NCBI GenBank assembly: GCA_902792895.1
Contig: CADBBK010000012.1
Location: forward strand, 32,128 to 96,127
Reading direction: 5' to 3'
Origin: an uncultured Bacteroidales bacterium
Lineage (GTDB): Bacteria > Bacteroidota > Bacteroidia > Bacteroidales > Muribaculaceae
DNA length: 64,000 bases
In this document: positions 42,224 to 51,370 of the stretch, piece by piece
How the letters are laid out: the number at the start of each line of letters is the position of its first letter
Numbering within the stretch: the stretch's first letter is position 1
The notes under the pieces: model-generated
Told to the model about the DNA's origin: nothing
Database searches by the model: none
Seen by the model: only the letters and a program-made list of their open reading frames with translations
Translations under genes and position numbers: made by a program

Positions 42224-45031
42224 ATGGCTGATGATATGAAACATTCATTACTTTTTCGTTTGGTCGTTCTGGCGGTGGCCATGATGTGCGCCCTGGGTGT
42301 CAGCGCCCAAGAGGCCTATGCATGGTACTCGCCGGGAACCAATTCGCTGACGTTCTGCTACGACAACGAGCGCAGTGTCTGTGTGGGTACGACCTATGAC
42401 TTGAACGATGGCGCCACCGAGCCCGGTTGGATAACTGATGGCAACAGTGCCTATGTGAAGCATGTTGCCTTTCACCACTCGTTCGCCGATTTCCGCCCGA
42501 CATCGACCTATCACTGGTTTTACGAAATGAGTAACCTTGAATCCGTCAATGGGATGATGTACCTGAACACCAGCGAGGTGACGCGTATGGATTATATGTT
42601 TCATGCTTGCTATAAATTGACGGGCATCGACCTGAGTTATTTCAACACGACCAATGTGACAAGCATGTCGGGCATGTTCTCACGTTGCACCGGTATGACG
42701 GTACTCGACTTGAGCGCCTTCAACACGGCCAATGTGGAAGCCATGGATTATATGTTCAATGGTTGTACCAATCTGACCACCATCTATGTCGGTACCCAAT
42801 GGAGCACTGCGGCTGTGACCAGATCTACCGACATGTTCTATAACTGCACCAGCCTGTTGGGCGGCAAGGGTACCCCCTACGATGCCGACCATGTGGATAA
42901 GGCCTATGCCCACCTCGACGGTGAAGGTGGCCTACCGGGCTACTTGAGCAATGTCGTTCCTGGGCCCTATGCCTGCTTCACGACGGCGGACAAGACGCTG
43001 ACGTTCTACTACGATAACCAGCGCAATACGCGCGTGGGCAAGACCTATGACCTGAACGAGGGAAAAAACAATTCTGGTTGGAGAGATGATGGCACCAACG
43101 ATAAAGTGAGCAAGGTGGTGTTTGACCCGTCGTTCGCCGAGGCCCGCCCGACGACCACCTACGGTTGGTTTTACGGCATGCAGTGGATGAAATCCATCGA
43201 GGGCTTGGAGTATCTGAACACCAGTGAGGTGACTCTCATGAATTATATGTTCTATGACTGCAGTGACTTGACGAGTATTGACTTGAGCCATTTCAACACC
43301 GACAAGGTGACACACATGCCAGGCTTGTTCTCCTACTGCCAGAAACTGAAGAGCCTTGACTTGAGCACCTTCAACACTGCCAATGTGGAAGCCATGGATT
43401 ATATGTTCTCTATGTGTGTCAATCTGCAAACCATCTATGTCGGCAGCGGATGGAGCACCGAGGTCGTGGATGATTCCTATGATATGTTCTATGGCTGTGT
43501 GGACCTGGTGGGTGGCAAAGGCACGGCCTATGACAGGGACCACATTGGATCAGAATACGCCCACATCGACGGCGGCACGAGCAATCCGGGCTACTTGAGC
43601 GATATCACTCCTGCGCCCTATGCTTGCTACACGGCCGAGGATGCGACGCTGGTATTCTATTACGATAACGTGCGCGGTCCTCGCCCGGGCAAGACCTACG
43701 ATCTGAACACCGAAAACAACGAAACTGCCTGGCACGCCGATGGCATCAGCGCCAATGTGTCCAAGGTGGTGTTCGACCCGTCGTTCGCTGAGGCCCGCCC
43801 GACGACCACCTACGCTTGGTTTAGCGGTATGTCGTTGCTTCGACCTGTCGAGGGCATGGAGAATTTGAACACCAGTGAGGTGACCAGTATGAAGCACATG
43901 TTCTATAACTGCAATGAATTAAGAAGCCTTGACTTGAGCCATTTCAACACGGCCAAGGTGACAAGTATGTCAGGCATGTTCTCCCTGTGCGTATATTTGA
44001 CGAGCCTTGACTTGAGCACCTTCAACACCGCCAATGTGGAAGCCATGGATTCTATGTTCCATGCCTGTGTCAGTCTGAAAACTATCTATGTGGGCGACGG
44101 ATGGAGCACAGCGGCTGTGACCGAATCCGAGAAAATGTTCAATGACTGCATCGACCTGGTGGGTGACAAAGGCACGAGCTACGACCGCAACCACATTGAC
44201 AAAGAGTACGCCCGCATCGACGGTGGCTCCAGCGCCCCGGGCTACTTGAGTTATGTCGCGCCCCAGGCCTATGCCTGCTACACGGCCGAGAACACGACAC
44301 TGACGTTCTACTACGACTACTATCGCAGTAGCCGAACGGGTACAGGCACGACCTACGACTTGAACGATGGCGCTGTCGAGCCCGGTTGGGCTAACGATGG
44401 CACTAATGCCAAAGTGACGCAGGTGGCCTTTGACCCGTCGTTCGTCGACTTCCGCCCGACGTTCACCTGCTACTGGTTCTACGAAATGAGGAAGCTTGAA
44501 TCCATCACTGGAATGGACTACCTGAACACCAGCGAGGTGACGCGTATGGATGCCATGTTCAGTCGCTGCTATAAATTGACTAGCCTGGACTTGAGCAGTT
44601 TCAACACAGCCAATGTGATGGATTTGAGCGAGATGTTCAGTAACTGCAGTGCGCTGAAGACCATCTACGTGGGAGATGGTTGGAGGTTGAGTGACATGGC
44701 TCAAACGGTCTCTAGAAATGTGTTCAATGGCTGCACCAGCCTGGTGGGTGGTAAGGGCACGGCCTACGACGCTAGTCACGTGGATGCGGGCTATGCCCAC
44801 ATCGACGGCGGCCCCAGCAACCCGGGCTACTTTACCGAGAAGCCTGATTTCATCCGTGGCGATGTGGACGGTGACGGCAGCGTGGATATTACCGACGTGT
44901 CAACCTTGATTGACCTGTTGCTGGGAGACGGCACTGTCAGCAACCCGTCGGCCGACTGCAATCAGGATGGGGCTGTTGACATTGCCGACGTGTCATCCCT
45001 GACCGATTACCTGCTCTCCGGCGCCTGGTAA
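42224..45031 (+). CDS. Secreted BspA/DUF285 repeat protein with C-terminal dockerin-type repeats
   Basis: 935 residues (ATG 42236 is an alternative four codons later). After the signal peptide come four tandem modules of about 217 residues, starting near 32, 246, 463 and 680. Each opens with YACYTAxxxTLTFYYDN, a TYDLN segment and VVFDPSFAxxRPTTTYxWF, followed by DUF285 repeats (LNTSEVTxMxxMFxxC, LDLSxFNTANVxxM) and closes with GGKGTxYDxxHV. Two dockerin segments end the protein (GDVDGDGSVDITD, CNQDGAVDIAD). DUF285 proteins act in surface binding in mycoplasmas and oral bacteria. Confidence 0.87.
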   Translation: MADDMKHSLLFRLVVLAVAMMCALGVSAQEAYAWYSPGTNSLTFCYDNERSVCVGTTYDLNDGATEPGWITDGNSAYVKHVAFHHSFADFRPTSTYHWFYEMSNLESVNGMMYLNTSEVTRMDYMFHACYKLTGIDLSYFNTTNVTSMSGMFSRCTGMTVLDLSAFNTANVEAMDYMFNGCTNLTTIYVGTQWSTAAVTRSTDMFYNCTSLLGGKGTPYDADHVDKAYAHLDGEGGLPGYLSNVVPGPYACFTTADKTLTFYYDNQRNTRVGKTYDLNEGKNNSGWRDDGTNDKVSKVVFDPSFAEARPTTTYGWFYGMQWMKSIEGLEYLNTSEVTLMNYMFYDCSDLTSIDLSHFNTDKVTHMPGLFSYCQKLKSLDLSTFNTANVEAMDYMFSMCVNLQTIYVGSGWSTEVVDDSYDMFYGCVDLVGGKGTAYDRDHIGSEYAHIDGGTSNPGYLSDITPAPYACYTAEDATLVFYYDNVRGPRPGKTYDLNTENNETAWHADGISANVSKVVFDPSFAEARPTTTYAWFSGMSLLRPVEGMENLNTSEVTSMKHMFYNCNELRSLDLSHFNTAKVTSMSGMFSLCVYLTSLDLSTFNTANVEAMDSMFHACVSLKTIYVGDGWSTAAVTESEKMFNDCIDLVGDKGTSYDRNHIDKEYARIDGGSSAPGYLSYVAPQAYACYTAENTTLTFYYDYYRSSRTGTGTTYDLNDGAVEPGWANDGTNAKVTQVAFDPSFVDFRPTFTCYWFYEMRKLESITGMDYLNTSEVTRMDAMFSRCYKLTSLDLSSFNTANVMDLSEMFSNCSALKTIYVGDGWRLSDMAQTVSRNVFNGCTSLVGGKGTAYDASHVDAGYAHIDGGPSNPGYFTEKPDFIRGDVDGDGSVDITDVSTLIDLLLGDGTVSNPSADCNQDGAVDIADVSSLTDYLLSGAW

Positions 45032-45048
45032 ACCTCACCCAAACCAAA

Positions 45049-45083
45049 GGTTTTAGGTTTTAGGTTTTAGGCTTTAGGTGTTA
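45049..45083. repeat. Tandem array, five 7-bp units (consensus GGTTTTA)
   Basis: GGTTTTA three times, then GGCTTTA and GGTGTTA, starting 18 nt after the stop codon. It is the reverse complement of the heptamer in the array at 38070. Confidence 0.88.
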
Positions 45084-45122
45084 GAAAACAAGAAATACAA
45101 CAAATACAATATTTTATATGGC

Positions 45123-45148
45123 ATCCGCACTCCACCTGGGGTGCGGAT
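45123..45148. terminator. Hairpin between convergent genes
   Basis: ATCCGCAC pairs with GTGCGGAT around a 10-nt loop, flanked by A/T-rich DNA. It probably ends the BspA transcript, though the U tract is poor. Confidence 0.5.
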
Positions 45149-45425
45149 ACCTTTGTCCCGGTTTTAGAAGACAAGAAAGACAAAAAGGACAATTTTTTTT
45201 GTATATAACTTTATAATAATTTTCGTTTAATTTTATAATCTTGGCTGCACCTCAGCAAATCAAGCAAGCTTGTTTGCATTCGGCTTGTACAAGATTTCTC
45301 AGCCGTTAGGCCGATGTAAAAAACTTAGCGGCTTGGCGCCTTAGCGTGAGGCAGGAAGATGCGTATCCCATCCAGATAATCCCTAAAATCCGCAGACGAT
45401 TAAACTGATTTCCGGAGAATAATCC

Positions 45426-46055
45426 TTACTGCTGGGCTGCCTTGCGGGCGCGAGGCTCCCAGGGGAGCGGAGCGTCATTTTCGCCCTGGATGGTGACAGA
45501 CATGCCGACGTAGGCGAAATGCTCTTTCAGGGTGATGATGTCCTTGTCGAGCAGACGGATGCAGCCCTCACTGGCGCGACCGGGGACGGAGTTCTCGTTA
45601 TTGGTGCTGCCGTGGATGCCGATGCTCTTGAAGCCGGGCGTGGCCAGTCGCAGGAACCAGTGTCCGTAGGCCCGGATGTTGCCGCGGCCGTCATGAAAGT
45701 TGTGTTTCCAGGTTGATGCATCCTGTATCATGGTGATCTTGAAAGGCTTGCCAGCGGGCGACTCGGGTGTGCGGTGGTCACCTCGGCGCTGCTTGTCGCC
45801 CTTGTTCTTGCCCATGCAGCAGGGGAACTGCGCCACCATCACGGTGTCGCCGGCGGCATTGCGGTCATACACGGTGAGCTTCAGGTCACGCTTGCTGATG
45901 ACGATAAAGGCTGTGCCCGTGGGGCGGGAGGGAAGTGGCTGTTGCAGGAAGGCGGCAGTGTTGTTGCTGGCGGTATTGTCGGCGGTTGCTGAGGTGCTCC
46001 AGCCCGTGAGCGGGAGCAGCAGCGCGATGATGATGGCGAGTCGTTGTAATAGCAT
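45426..46055 (-). CDS. L,D-transpeptidase (YkuD domain)
   Basis: 209 residues from ATG 46055; the promoter lies inside the longer frame upstream, so that start is rejected. Signal peptide, Asn/Thr-rich linker, then the YkuD domain: VISKRDLKLTVYD, GDHRTPESPAG, SIGIHGSTN and the catalytic Cys in SEGCIRL. These periplasmic enzymes cross-link peptidoglycan by 3-3 bonds or attach proteins to it. Expressed alone. Confidence 0.92.
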   Translation of the reverse strand: MLLQRLAIIIALLLPLTGWSTSATADNTASNNTAAFLQQPLPSRPTGTAFIVISKRDLKLTVYDRNAAGDTVMVAQFPCCMGKNKGDKQRRGDHRTPESPAGKPFKITMIQDASTWKHNFHDGRGNIRAYGHWFLRLATPGFKSIGIHGSTNNENSVPGRASEGCIRLLDKDIITLKEHFAYVGMSVTIQGENDAPLPWEPRARKAAQQ

Positions 46056-46080
46056 TGTTCTGTTATCTTGTTTAGAGTTG

Positions 46081-46112
46081 CAAAGGTAGCCATTTTCGCC
46101 GAGCTGTGCAAA
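46081..46112 (-). promoter_or_regulatory. Promoter of the L,D-transpeptidase
   Basis: Minus strand: TTTG, 20 nt, TACCTTTG, 25 nt before the ATG. Confidence 0.8.
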
Positions 46113-46135
46113 CGCTCCCTTGTCCCTGGGCAGAT

Positions 46136-46309
46136 AAAAAGGAGACCAGCCCTCGGTGTCCACCGAAGACTGGTCGATGTGTGCTTCAATAAAAACTATA
46201 AACTTGTGGTTATGAAAATTTAACTGATGTCTTGCTCCTCTTCATTTATCCTGTATAGGATTGATTGGCAATACATAAATGTGCTTGTTGAAATTCCTTC
46301 GCTTTTTCG
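46136..46309 (-). ncRNA. Candidate small RNA, about 174 nt
   Basis: The unit begins a few nt after a perfect promoter (46314-46345) and ends at a strong terminator: a 15-bp stem (46144-46175, GACCAG...CTGGTC with only wobble irregularities) followed by TCTCCTTTTTA. No sizeable frame lies inside; two tiny ones exist (18 codons, and an 11-residue basic MKRSKTSVKFS at 46210-46245). It could be a regulatory RNA or encode a very small protein. It is not recognised as a known family. Confidence 0.55.
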
Positions 46310-46313
46310 GGTG

Positions 46314-46345
46314 CAAATTTATAGCAAAATTTGATTTGGTACAAA
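46314..46345 (-). promoter_or_regulatory. Orphan consensus promoter of the small RNA
   Basis: Minus strand: TTTG, 20 nt, TAAATTTG, with no annotated gene directly downstream. Confidence 0.7.
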
Positions 46346-46587
46346 TTTTTTGGATAAAATTGGTTTTTTTATCGACAAATTAGGTCGGAAAGTCCGTTTT
46401 TTATGGTTTTTGAGCAGTCCCAGACGAGCGTTGGCGATAGAAAAATGACGCGGATTTGCTTTACTGAGGCATTTGAGTACCGTTATTATTATACAGGATA
46501 CTTGATGACTAAGCCGCTTGCCGCCCTTGTGAAAAAAGTGATGAAATCGGTTGCACATCTCCGAAAACCATAAAAGCGTTGATTTGT

Positions 46588-46619
46588 TTTGCCCGTGCGC
46601 CCAAAATTCATTAACTTTG
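46588..46619 (+). promoter_or_regulatory. Enolase promoter
   Basis: TTTG, 20 nt, TAACTTTG, 55 nt before the ATG. Confidence 0.85.
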
Positions 46620-46662
46620 CAACCATAATAACGAAAACAGTTTATATATAACAAACCAATAG

Positions 46663-47982
<1,320 letters not shown>

Positions 47983-48016
47983 TAACCCTGACTTAAGGGA
48001 ATATCACCGAATTGGT

Positions 48017-48083
48017 CTCACGCTAGGCCGCGAAGCCGCTCTATTTATCGGGCGGCAGGGCGGTTTAGCGTGAGCCTTTTTAT
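48017..48083 (+). terminator. Enolase terminator
   Basis: CTCACGCTA pairs with TAGCGTGAG over an internal GC-rich stem (GGCCGC/GCGGTT, GCCGC/GGCGGC), followed by CCTTTTTA. The left arm recurs inverted at 45329. Confidence 0.8.
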
Positions 48084-48224
48084 TGAGGTGTAGAGCCAAA
48101 TTTCAGGGAGCCGTTTAAACTTTTGGGCAGTTTTTGAATCTTAGAAACGGTAAAAGCGTGATGATTGCGTGGTGGAAAACGCCAAATTAATCATCCAGAT
48201 AGGCTTTTATATAAAAATAATGAT

Positions 48225-48232
48225 TAATTTTG
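48225..48232 (+). promoter_or_regulatory. -7 box of the secreted protein at 48252
   Basis: TAATTTTG, 19 nt before the ATG; -33 weak. Confidence 0.5.
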
Positions 48233-48251
48233 CGACGTATTTTTAACTGAT

Positions 48252-48779
48252 ATGAATATTATGAAGAAGATTTTATTTACACTCGTTGCCCTGATGTCGA
48301 TCATGACCGTTCAGGCACAATCCATCTGTGCAAGCTGGCGCAGCGTGGAGCCCGATGTTGAAACCGATGAAGATGGTTCGCTGATGATTCAGAACCTGCT
48401 CTACACGTTTAATGAAGATGGCAGCTACACGCTTGTTGATGAGTTCACGCTCTCGAGCGAGCCCGCTCCCACGATGGCTATCGAGATTGCCACCAGCATT
48501 TCGATCAAGGGTACCTACACCCTCGAGGGTGACAAGCTGTCGATGACGCCCAACATGGACACTTACAAGTTTGAGTTGCTCAGCATCTCGCAGAATGGCC
48601 AGGTAACCAGCAATCCCATGGTTAAGGCTCAGGTCAAGAGCATGTTCAACAGTGCTGAATTCAAGGAGCAGTTTGCCGCAGCTGAGGAATGCACCGTTAA
48701 GGTGGGCGACTCGATGCTGGAGATGAACGACGGCGAGAAGACTTATAACTACACCCGTTTCGCCACTGTCCAGAACTAA
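48252..48779 (+). CDS. Secreted small protein, possibly lipocalin-like
   Basis: 175 residues (ATG 48261 also possible). Signal peptide (MKKILFTLVALMSIMTVQAQ). The mature part has alternating strands: a CASWRSVEPD opening, LLYTFNEDGSYTLVDEF, GTYTLEGDKLSMTPNM and MLEMNDGEKTYNYTR, the plan of lipocalin-like DUF domains that report on a folded beta-barrel. Not assigned to a named family. Monocistronic, with a textbook terminator. Confidence 0.7.
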   Translation: MNIMKKILFTLVALMSIMTVQAQSICASWRSVEPDVETDEDGSLMIQNLLYTFNEDGSYTLVDEFTLSSEPAPTMAIEIATSISIKGTYTLEGDKLSMTPNMDTYKFELLSISQNGQVTSNPMVKAQVKSMFNSAEFKEQFAAAEECTVKVGDSMLEMNDGEKTYNYTRFATVQN

Positions 48780-48802
48780 TCCTATTCACCAAGAAAATAA
48801 TT

Positions 48803-48846
48803 ATCCCGCAGGTCGTAGCCTAACGACTTGCGGGATGATTTTTTTT
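48803..48846 (+). terminator. Terminator of the secreted protein gene
   Basis: Perfect 14-bp stem ATCCCGCAGGTCGT with its complement (one wobble) around AGCCTA, followed by GA and eight T. Confidence 0.92.
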
Positions 48847-48867
48847 GTGTCTGATCGTGTGGAACTG

Positions 48868-49260
48868 TTAGAGGCTGAACAGATTGCGGGCAATCCACCA
48901 AATACAGAACAGGACAACATAGGCCTTGAGGACCGTGGGGTGGAACACGATGCGCTTCAGGCCGTCGAGACGATGCCCGAAGTTGTACCATGATACCAGC
49001 ACGGCCACCGCGGCATAGGGGATTGACAGGACAAAGAAGTAGTTGTAACTCAGAGCCTGTCCGATGTTGCCGTGAACTAGAGCGTTCAAGGCCCGTTGAG
49101 AGCCGCACGCGGGACACAGTGTCCCCGTGAGCACGCGCCAGGGACACTGGATGGGATGCCCCTGCAACGATGGATTGACATAATAATAGATGATGCCCAG
49201 CAGTACCAGAATGACAGGAAATGCATAGGTCATTATTCTGTCAATCTTGTCAAGCCTCAT
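48868..49260 (-). CDS. DUF2752 membrane protein
   Basis: 130 residues, three or four hydrophobic segments. The DUF2752 motif CPWRVLTGTLCPACGSQRA is present (key residues: CP, CPACG, QRAL). The function is unknown. The gene starts 7 nt after the CD225-type gene, a common pair in Bacteroidales, suggesting a shared membrane role. Confidence 0.87.
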   Translation of the reverse strand: MRLDKIDRIMTYAFPVILVLLGIIYYYVNPSLQGHPIQCPWRVLTGTLCPACGSQRALNALVHGNIGQALSYNYFFVLSIPYAAVAVLVSWYNFGHRLDGLKRIVFHPTVLKAYVVLFCIWWIARNLFSL

Positions 49261-49267
49261 CGGTTTG

Positions 49268-49630
49268 TCAATATTTGTCGAACACAGAACCGGCGACGCC
49301 GAGCACTACAAAAAAGAGGATGTATAGTACAATGCAGATGACAGAAGCGATGGCTCCCCACATGGCGAATTTCTTGGCTTTGTCGGCTGAATCTTGAGCT
49401 CCAAGATAGTCACCTGCGTTATACTGACTATCGACCTTAGATGAGTAAATGATCGAGACAATGCCTAGCGGCAGACAGCAGAAAATTGTGCTCAGGATAG
49501 CCCACACCAGATAGTTGTCAGGCTTCCCGGGGCGTTGTCCTTGGGCATAGTTGGGCTGGAAAGGAGGTTGCTGATACTGTGGCTGCTGGAAAGGCGGCTG
49601 CTGGTTGGGTTGTTGATTCTGATTCTCCAT
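49268..49630 (-). CDS. CD225/dispanin family membrane protein
   Basis: 120 residues from ATG 49630. The N-terminal 45 residues are Gln/Pro-rich (NQQPNQQPPFQQPQYQQ), then the CD225 domain: a re-entrant hydrophobic segment (NYLVWAILSTIFCCLPLGIVS), a conserved basic loop (YSSKVDSQYNAGDY, AQDSADKAKKFA) and a final TM helix. The eukaryotic relatives are IFITM proteins. Bacterial function is unknown. Confidence 0.88.
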   Translation of the reverse strand: MENQNQQPNQQPPFQQPQYQQPPFQPNYAQGQRPGKPDNYLVWAILSTIFCCLPLGIVSIIYSSKVDSQYNAGDYLGAQDSADKAKKFAMWGAIASVICIVLYILFFVVLGVAGSVFDKY

Positions 49631-49687
49631 AATAGATATAGATTTGTTATTGTGATACTTACTGCATTGGCGCAGTGTACTAGGTTG

Positions 49688-49695
49688 CAAATTTA
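49688..49695 (-). promoter_or_regulatory. -7 box of the CD225-DUF2752 pair
   Basis: Minus strand TAAATTTG, 58 nt before the ATG. Confidence 0.5.
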
Positions 49696-49741
49696 CGAAA
49701 AAAATGCGAACCATCTTATAATTTGTGCGTTTTTTTTGAAA

Positions 49742-50380
49742 TTAGGGGAGTTTGTGGATGAGGGTGAGGCCATCGCGCAGGGGGATGATGACCTTCTCGA
49801 CACGGGGGTCGTCTTTCACGCGGTCGTTAAAGGCGATGATGCCGCGTGTCTGGGCCTCGCGTTGTGCCTTGGGGTCCACGACCTTGCCGGCCCACAGGGT
49901 GTTGTCGGCGATGATGAAGCCGCCGGGATTGAGGTATTCCATCACCAGGTCGTAGTACTCGACATACTGGCGCTTGTTGGCGTCGATGAACACGAGGTCG
50001 TAACGTTCGCCCAGCGTGGGGACGATGTCACGGGCATCGCCGATGTGCAGGCGCACACGCTGGCCATAGGGGGACAGCGCCAGGTGTTCGCGGATGAAGT
50101 CTTCCTGCTCGTCGTTGACCTCGATGGTGTCGACATGGCAGTTGTCGTCGGGTAGGCCCTCGGCGAGGCACAGAGCGGAGTAGCCGCTGAAGGTGCCCAG
50201 CTCGAGCACGCGCTGGGGGCGCACCATGCGGGTGAGCATCTTGATGAGGCGGCCTTGCAGGTGTCCCGAGCACATGTGCCAATAGTAGTTCTGCACGTGG
50301 GTGTCATGGTCGATGCGAGCCAGAGCCTCAGGCACCTCATCGATATGCCCCAAAATATATTCTTCCAACTCCTCACTCAT
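49742..50380 (-). CDS. Class I SAM-dependent O-methyltransferase
   Basis: 212 residues, caffeoyl-CoA O-methyltransferase-like family. SAM-binding motif VLELGTFSGYSAL, then DTIEVNDEQ, DLVFIDANKRQY with the metal-binding Asp, and GGFIIADNTLW. Bacterial members methylate catechols or small phenolics; the substrate here is unknown. It is the distal gene of the rbfA operon. Confidence 0.9.
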   Translation of the reverse strand: MSEELEEYILGHIDEVPEALARIDHDTHVQNYYWHMCSGHLQGRLIKMLTRMVRPQRVLELGTFSGYSALCLAEGLPDDNCHVDTIEVNDEQEDFIREHLALSPYGQRVRLHIGDARDIVPTLGERYDLVFIDANKRQYVEYYDLVMEYLNPGGFIIADNTLWAGKVVDPKAQREAQTRGIIAFNDRVKDDPRVEKVIIPLRDGLTLIHKLP

Positions 50381-50415
50381 GTCTCAAACAACTTTTTCTC
50401 AATCTCAAACTATGT

Positions 50416-50452
50416 CAAACAACATGAACAACGAGAAACAACAAATACAACT
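50416..50452. repeat. Left AACAAC array flanking the GxxExxY gene
   Basis: ACAAC cores start at 50419, 50428, 50438 and 50447 (spacing 9, 10, 9) with variable bases between them. It mirrors the right array. Confidence 0.8.
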
Positions 50453-50462
50453 CATCATTGAA

Positions 50463-50909
50463 TTAATTATTATTTGATGTTTGTTGTCCATGGACGACAC
50501 GATTGACAGGAACGATTAACTGTTTTTCTTCATCATAGAAATAGCGTTCAATTTCAGCAAACTGTGGCATGAAATTTACGATAATTCCGCATGGCATCTT
50601 GAGCAATCTCATATAATTGAAGAGTTGTGCCCTATGGTCGGCTGTTAATTTGGGCACCGATTTACACTCAACGATTATATCATCTTTACACAAAAAATCT
50701 AAGCGGAAAGCAGCTTTCATTTTGAGCCCTTTATAGGTCGGATGAAAGGATATCTCCCGTTGAAATGGAATCTTTCTTTGAGTGAATTCAATTTGCAAAC
50801 CCTCTTGATAACACGACTCATTTAGTCCGGCTCCCAATTCCTTATGAACATTGTGGACCGCCCCTACAACATCATAGATGTGCTCTTTCAACTTAGACGT
50901 GTTAATCAT
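50463..50909 (-). CDS. GxxExxY family protein
   Basis: 148 residues. The family motif appears as GLNESCY near 28, within VHKELGAGLNESCYQEGL. Downstream blocks IPFQREI, FRLDFLCKDDIIVECKSV and QLFNYMRLLKMPCGIIVNF follow the PD-(D/E)xK-like core (D, ExK in VECKS). The activity is unproven. It is AT-richer than its neighbours and interrupts an otherwise housekeeping operon (aroQ to O-methyltransferase). Periodic AACAAC arrays lie on both sides, consistent with insertion. Confidence 0.9.
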   Translation of the reverse strand: MINTSKLKEHIYDVVGAVHNVHKELGAGLNESCYQEGLQIEFTQRKIPFQREISFHPTYKGLKMKAAFRLDFLCKDDIIVECKSVPKLTADHRAQLFNYMRLLKMPCGIIVNFMPQFAEIERYFYDEEKQLIVPVNRVVHGQQTSNNN

Positions 50910-50910
50910 T

Positions 50911-50950
50911 TTAAGTTGTTAGTGTTGTTCAGAGTTGTTATGGTTGTTTG
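50911..50950. repeat. Right AACAAC array flanking the GxxExxY gene
   Basis: GTTGT cores start at 50915, 50924, 50934 and 50943 (spacing 9, 10, 9). Its reverse complement starts CAAACAAC like the left array. It overlaps the aroQ stop codon, so the last aroQ codons belong to it. Confidence 0.8.
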
Positions 50951-51369
50951 ATAGGGGGGAGGAGGGAGAGGAGGGCGAGGCGGTAGCTGTCGAGGCCGAA
51001 GCCGGCGACGATGCCCTTGCAGACGGGAGACAACAAAGACTTGTGGCGGAAGGGCTCACGGGAGTAGATATTGCTGATGTGGACTTCGACCACGGGGGCG
51101 GTGATGGCCGCTACGGCATCGGCGATGGCCACCGACGTGTGGGTGTAGCCGCCGGCGTTGAGCACGATGCCGCAGTCGTCAAAGCCCACCTGCTGCAACC
51201 GGTCCACGATTTCGCCCTCGATATTGCTCTGGAAGACGTTGATCGTGTGCTCGGGGAAGCGCTCAGCCAGTTCCTGCAGGTACTGGTCGAGTGAGCGGTT
51301 GCCGTAGACCTCGGGCTCACGCACGCCCACGAGGTTCAGGTTGGGGCCGTTGATGATGTGGATGACCAT
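50938..51369 (-). CDS. aroQ: 3-dehydroquinate dehydratase, type II
   Basis: 143 residues from ATG 51369. Shikimate-pathway enzyme of aromatic amino-acid synthesis. The type II blocks are readable: INGPNLNLVGVREPEVYG with the catalytic Tyr, FQSNIEGEIVDRLQ, LNAGGYTHTSVAI and VEVHISNIYSREPFRHKS with the catalytic His. The start is 1 nt after the maoC stop codon. Confidence 0.96.
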   Translation of the reverse strand: MVIHIINGPNLNLVGVREPEVYGNRSLDQYLQELAERFPEHTINVFQSNIEGEIVDRLQQVGFDDCGIVLNAGGYTHTSVAIADAVAAITAPVVEVHISNIYSREPFRHKSLLSPVCKGIVAGFGLDSYRLALLSLLPPIKQP

Positions 51370-51370
51370 C

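Larger units (their letters stand above)
45032..45425. other. Intergenic region, 394 nt, repeats and hairpins only
   Basis: Between convergent genes. It holds a heptamer array, a hairpin (45123-45148), an AT-rich tract (45185-45240), the GCCGTTAGGCCGAT motif (45302-45315) and a module (45329-45354) that is, in reverse complement, the left half of the enolase terminator. No gene is seen. Confidence 0.65.

Noticed and set aside
45148-45155. TACCTTTG box on the plus strand after the hairpin at 45123
   Set aside because: No TTTG at the -33 position and no gene or terminator pairing downstream; probably chance overlap with the hairpin arm.
46319-46654. 111-codon minus-strand frame between enolase and the small-RNA unit
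   Set aside because: It overlaps both the small-RNA promoter and the enolase promoter, and its composition follows AT-rich intergenic DNA.
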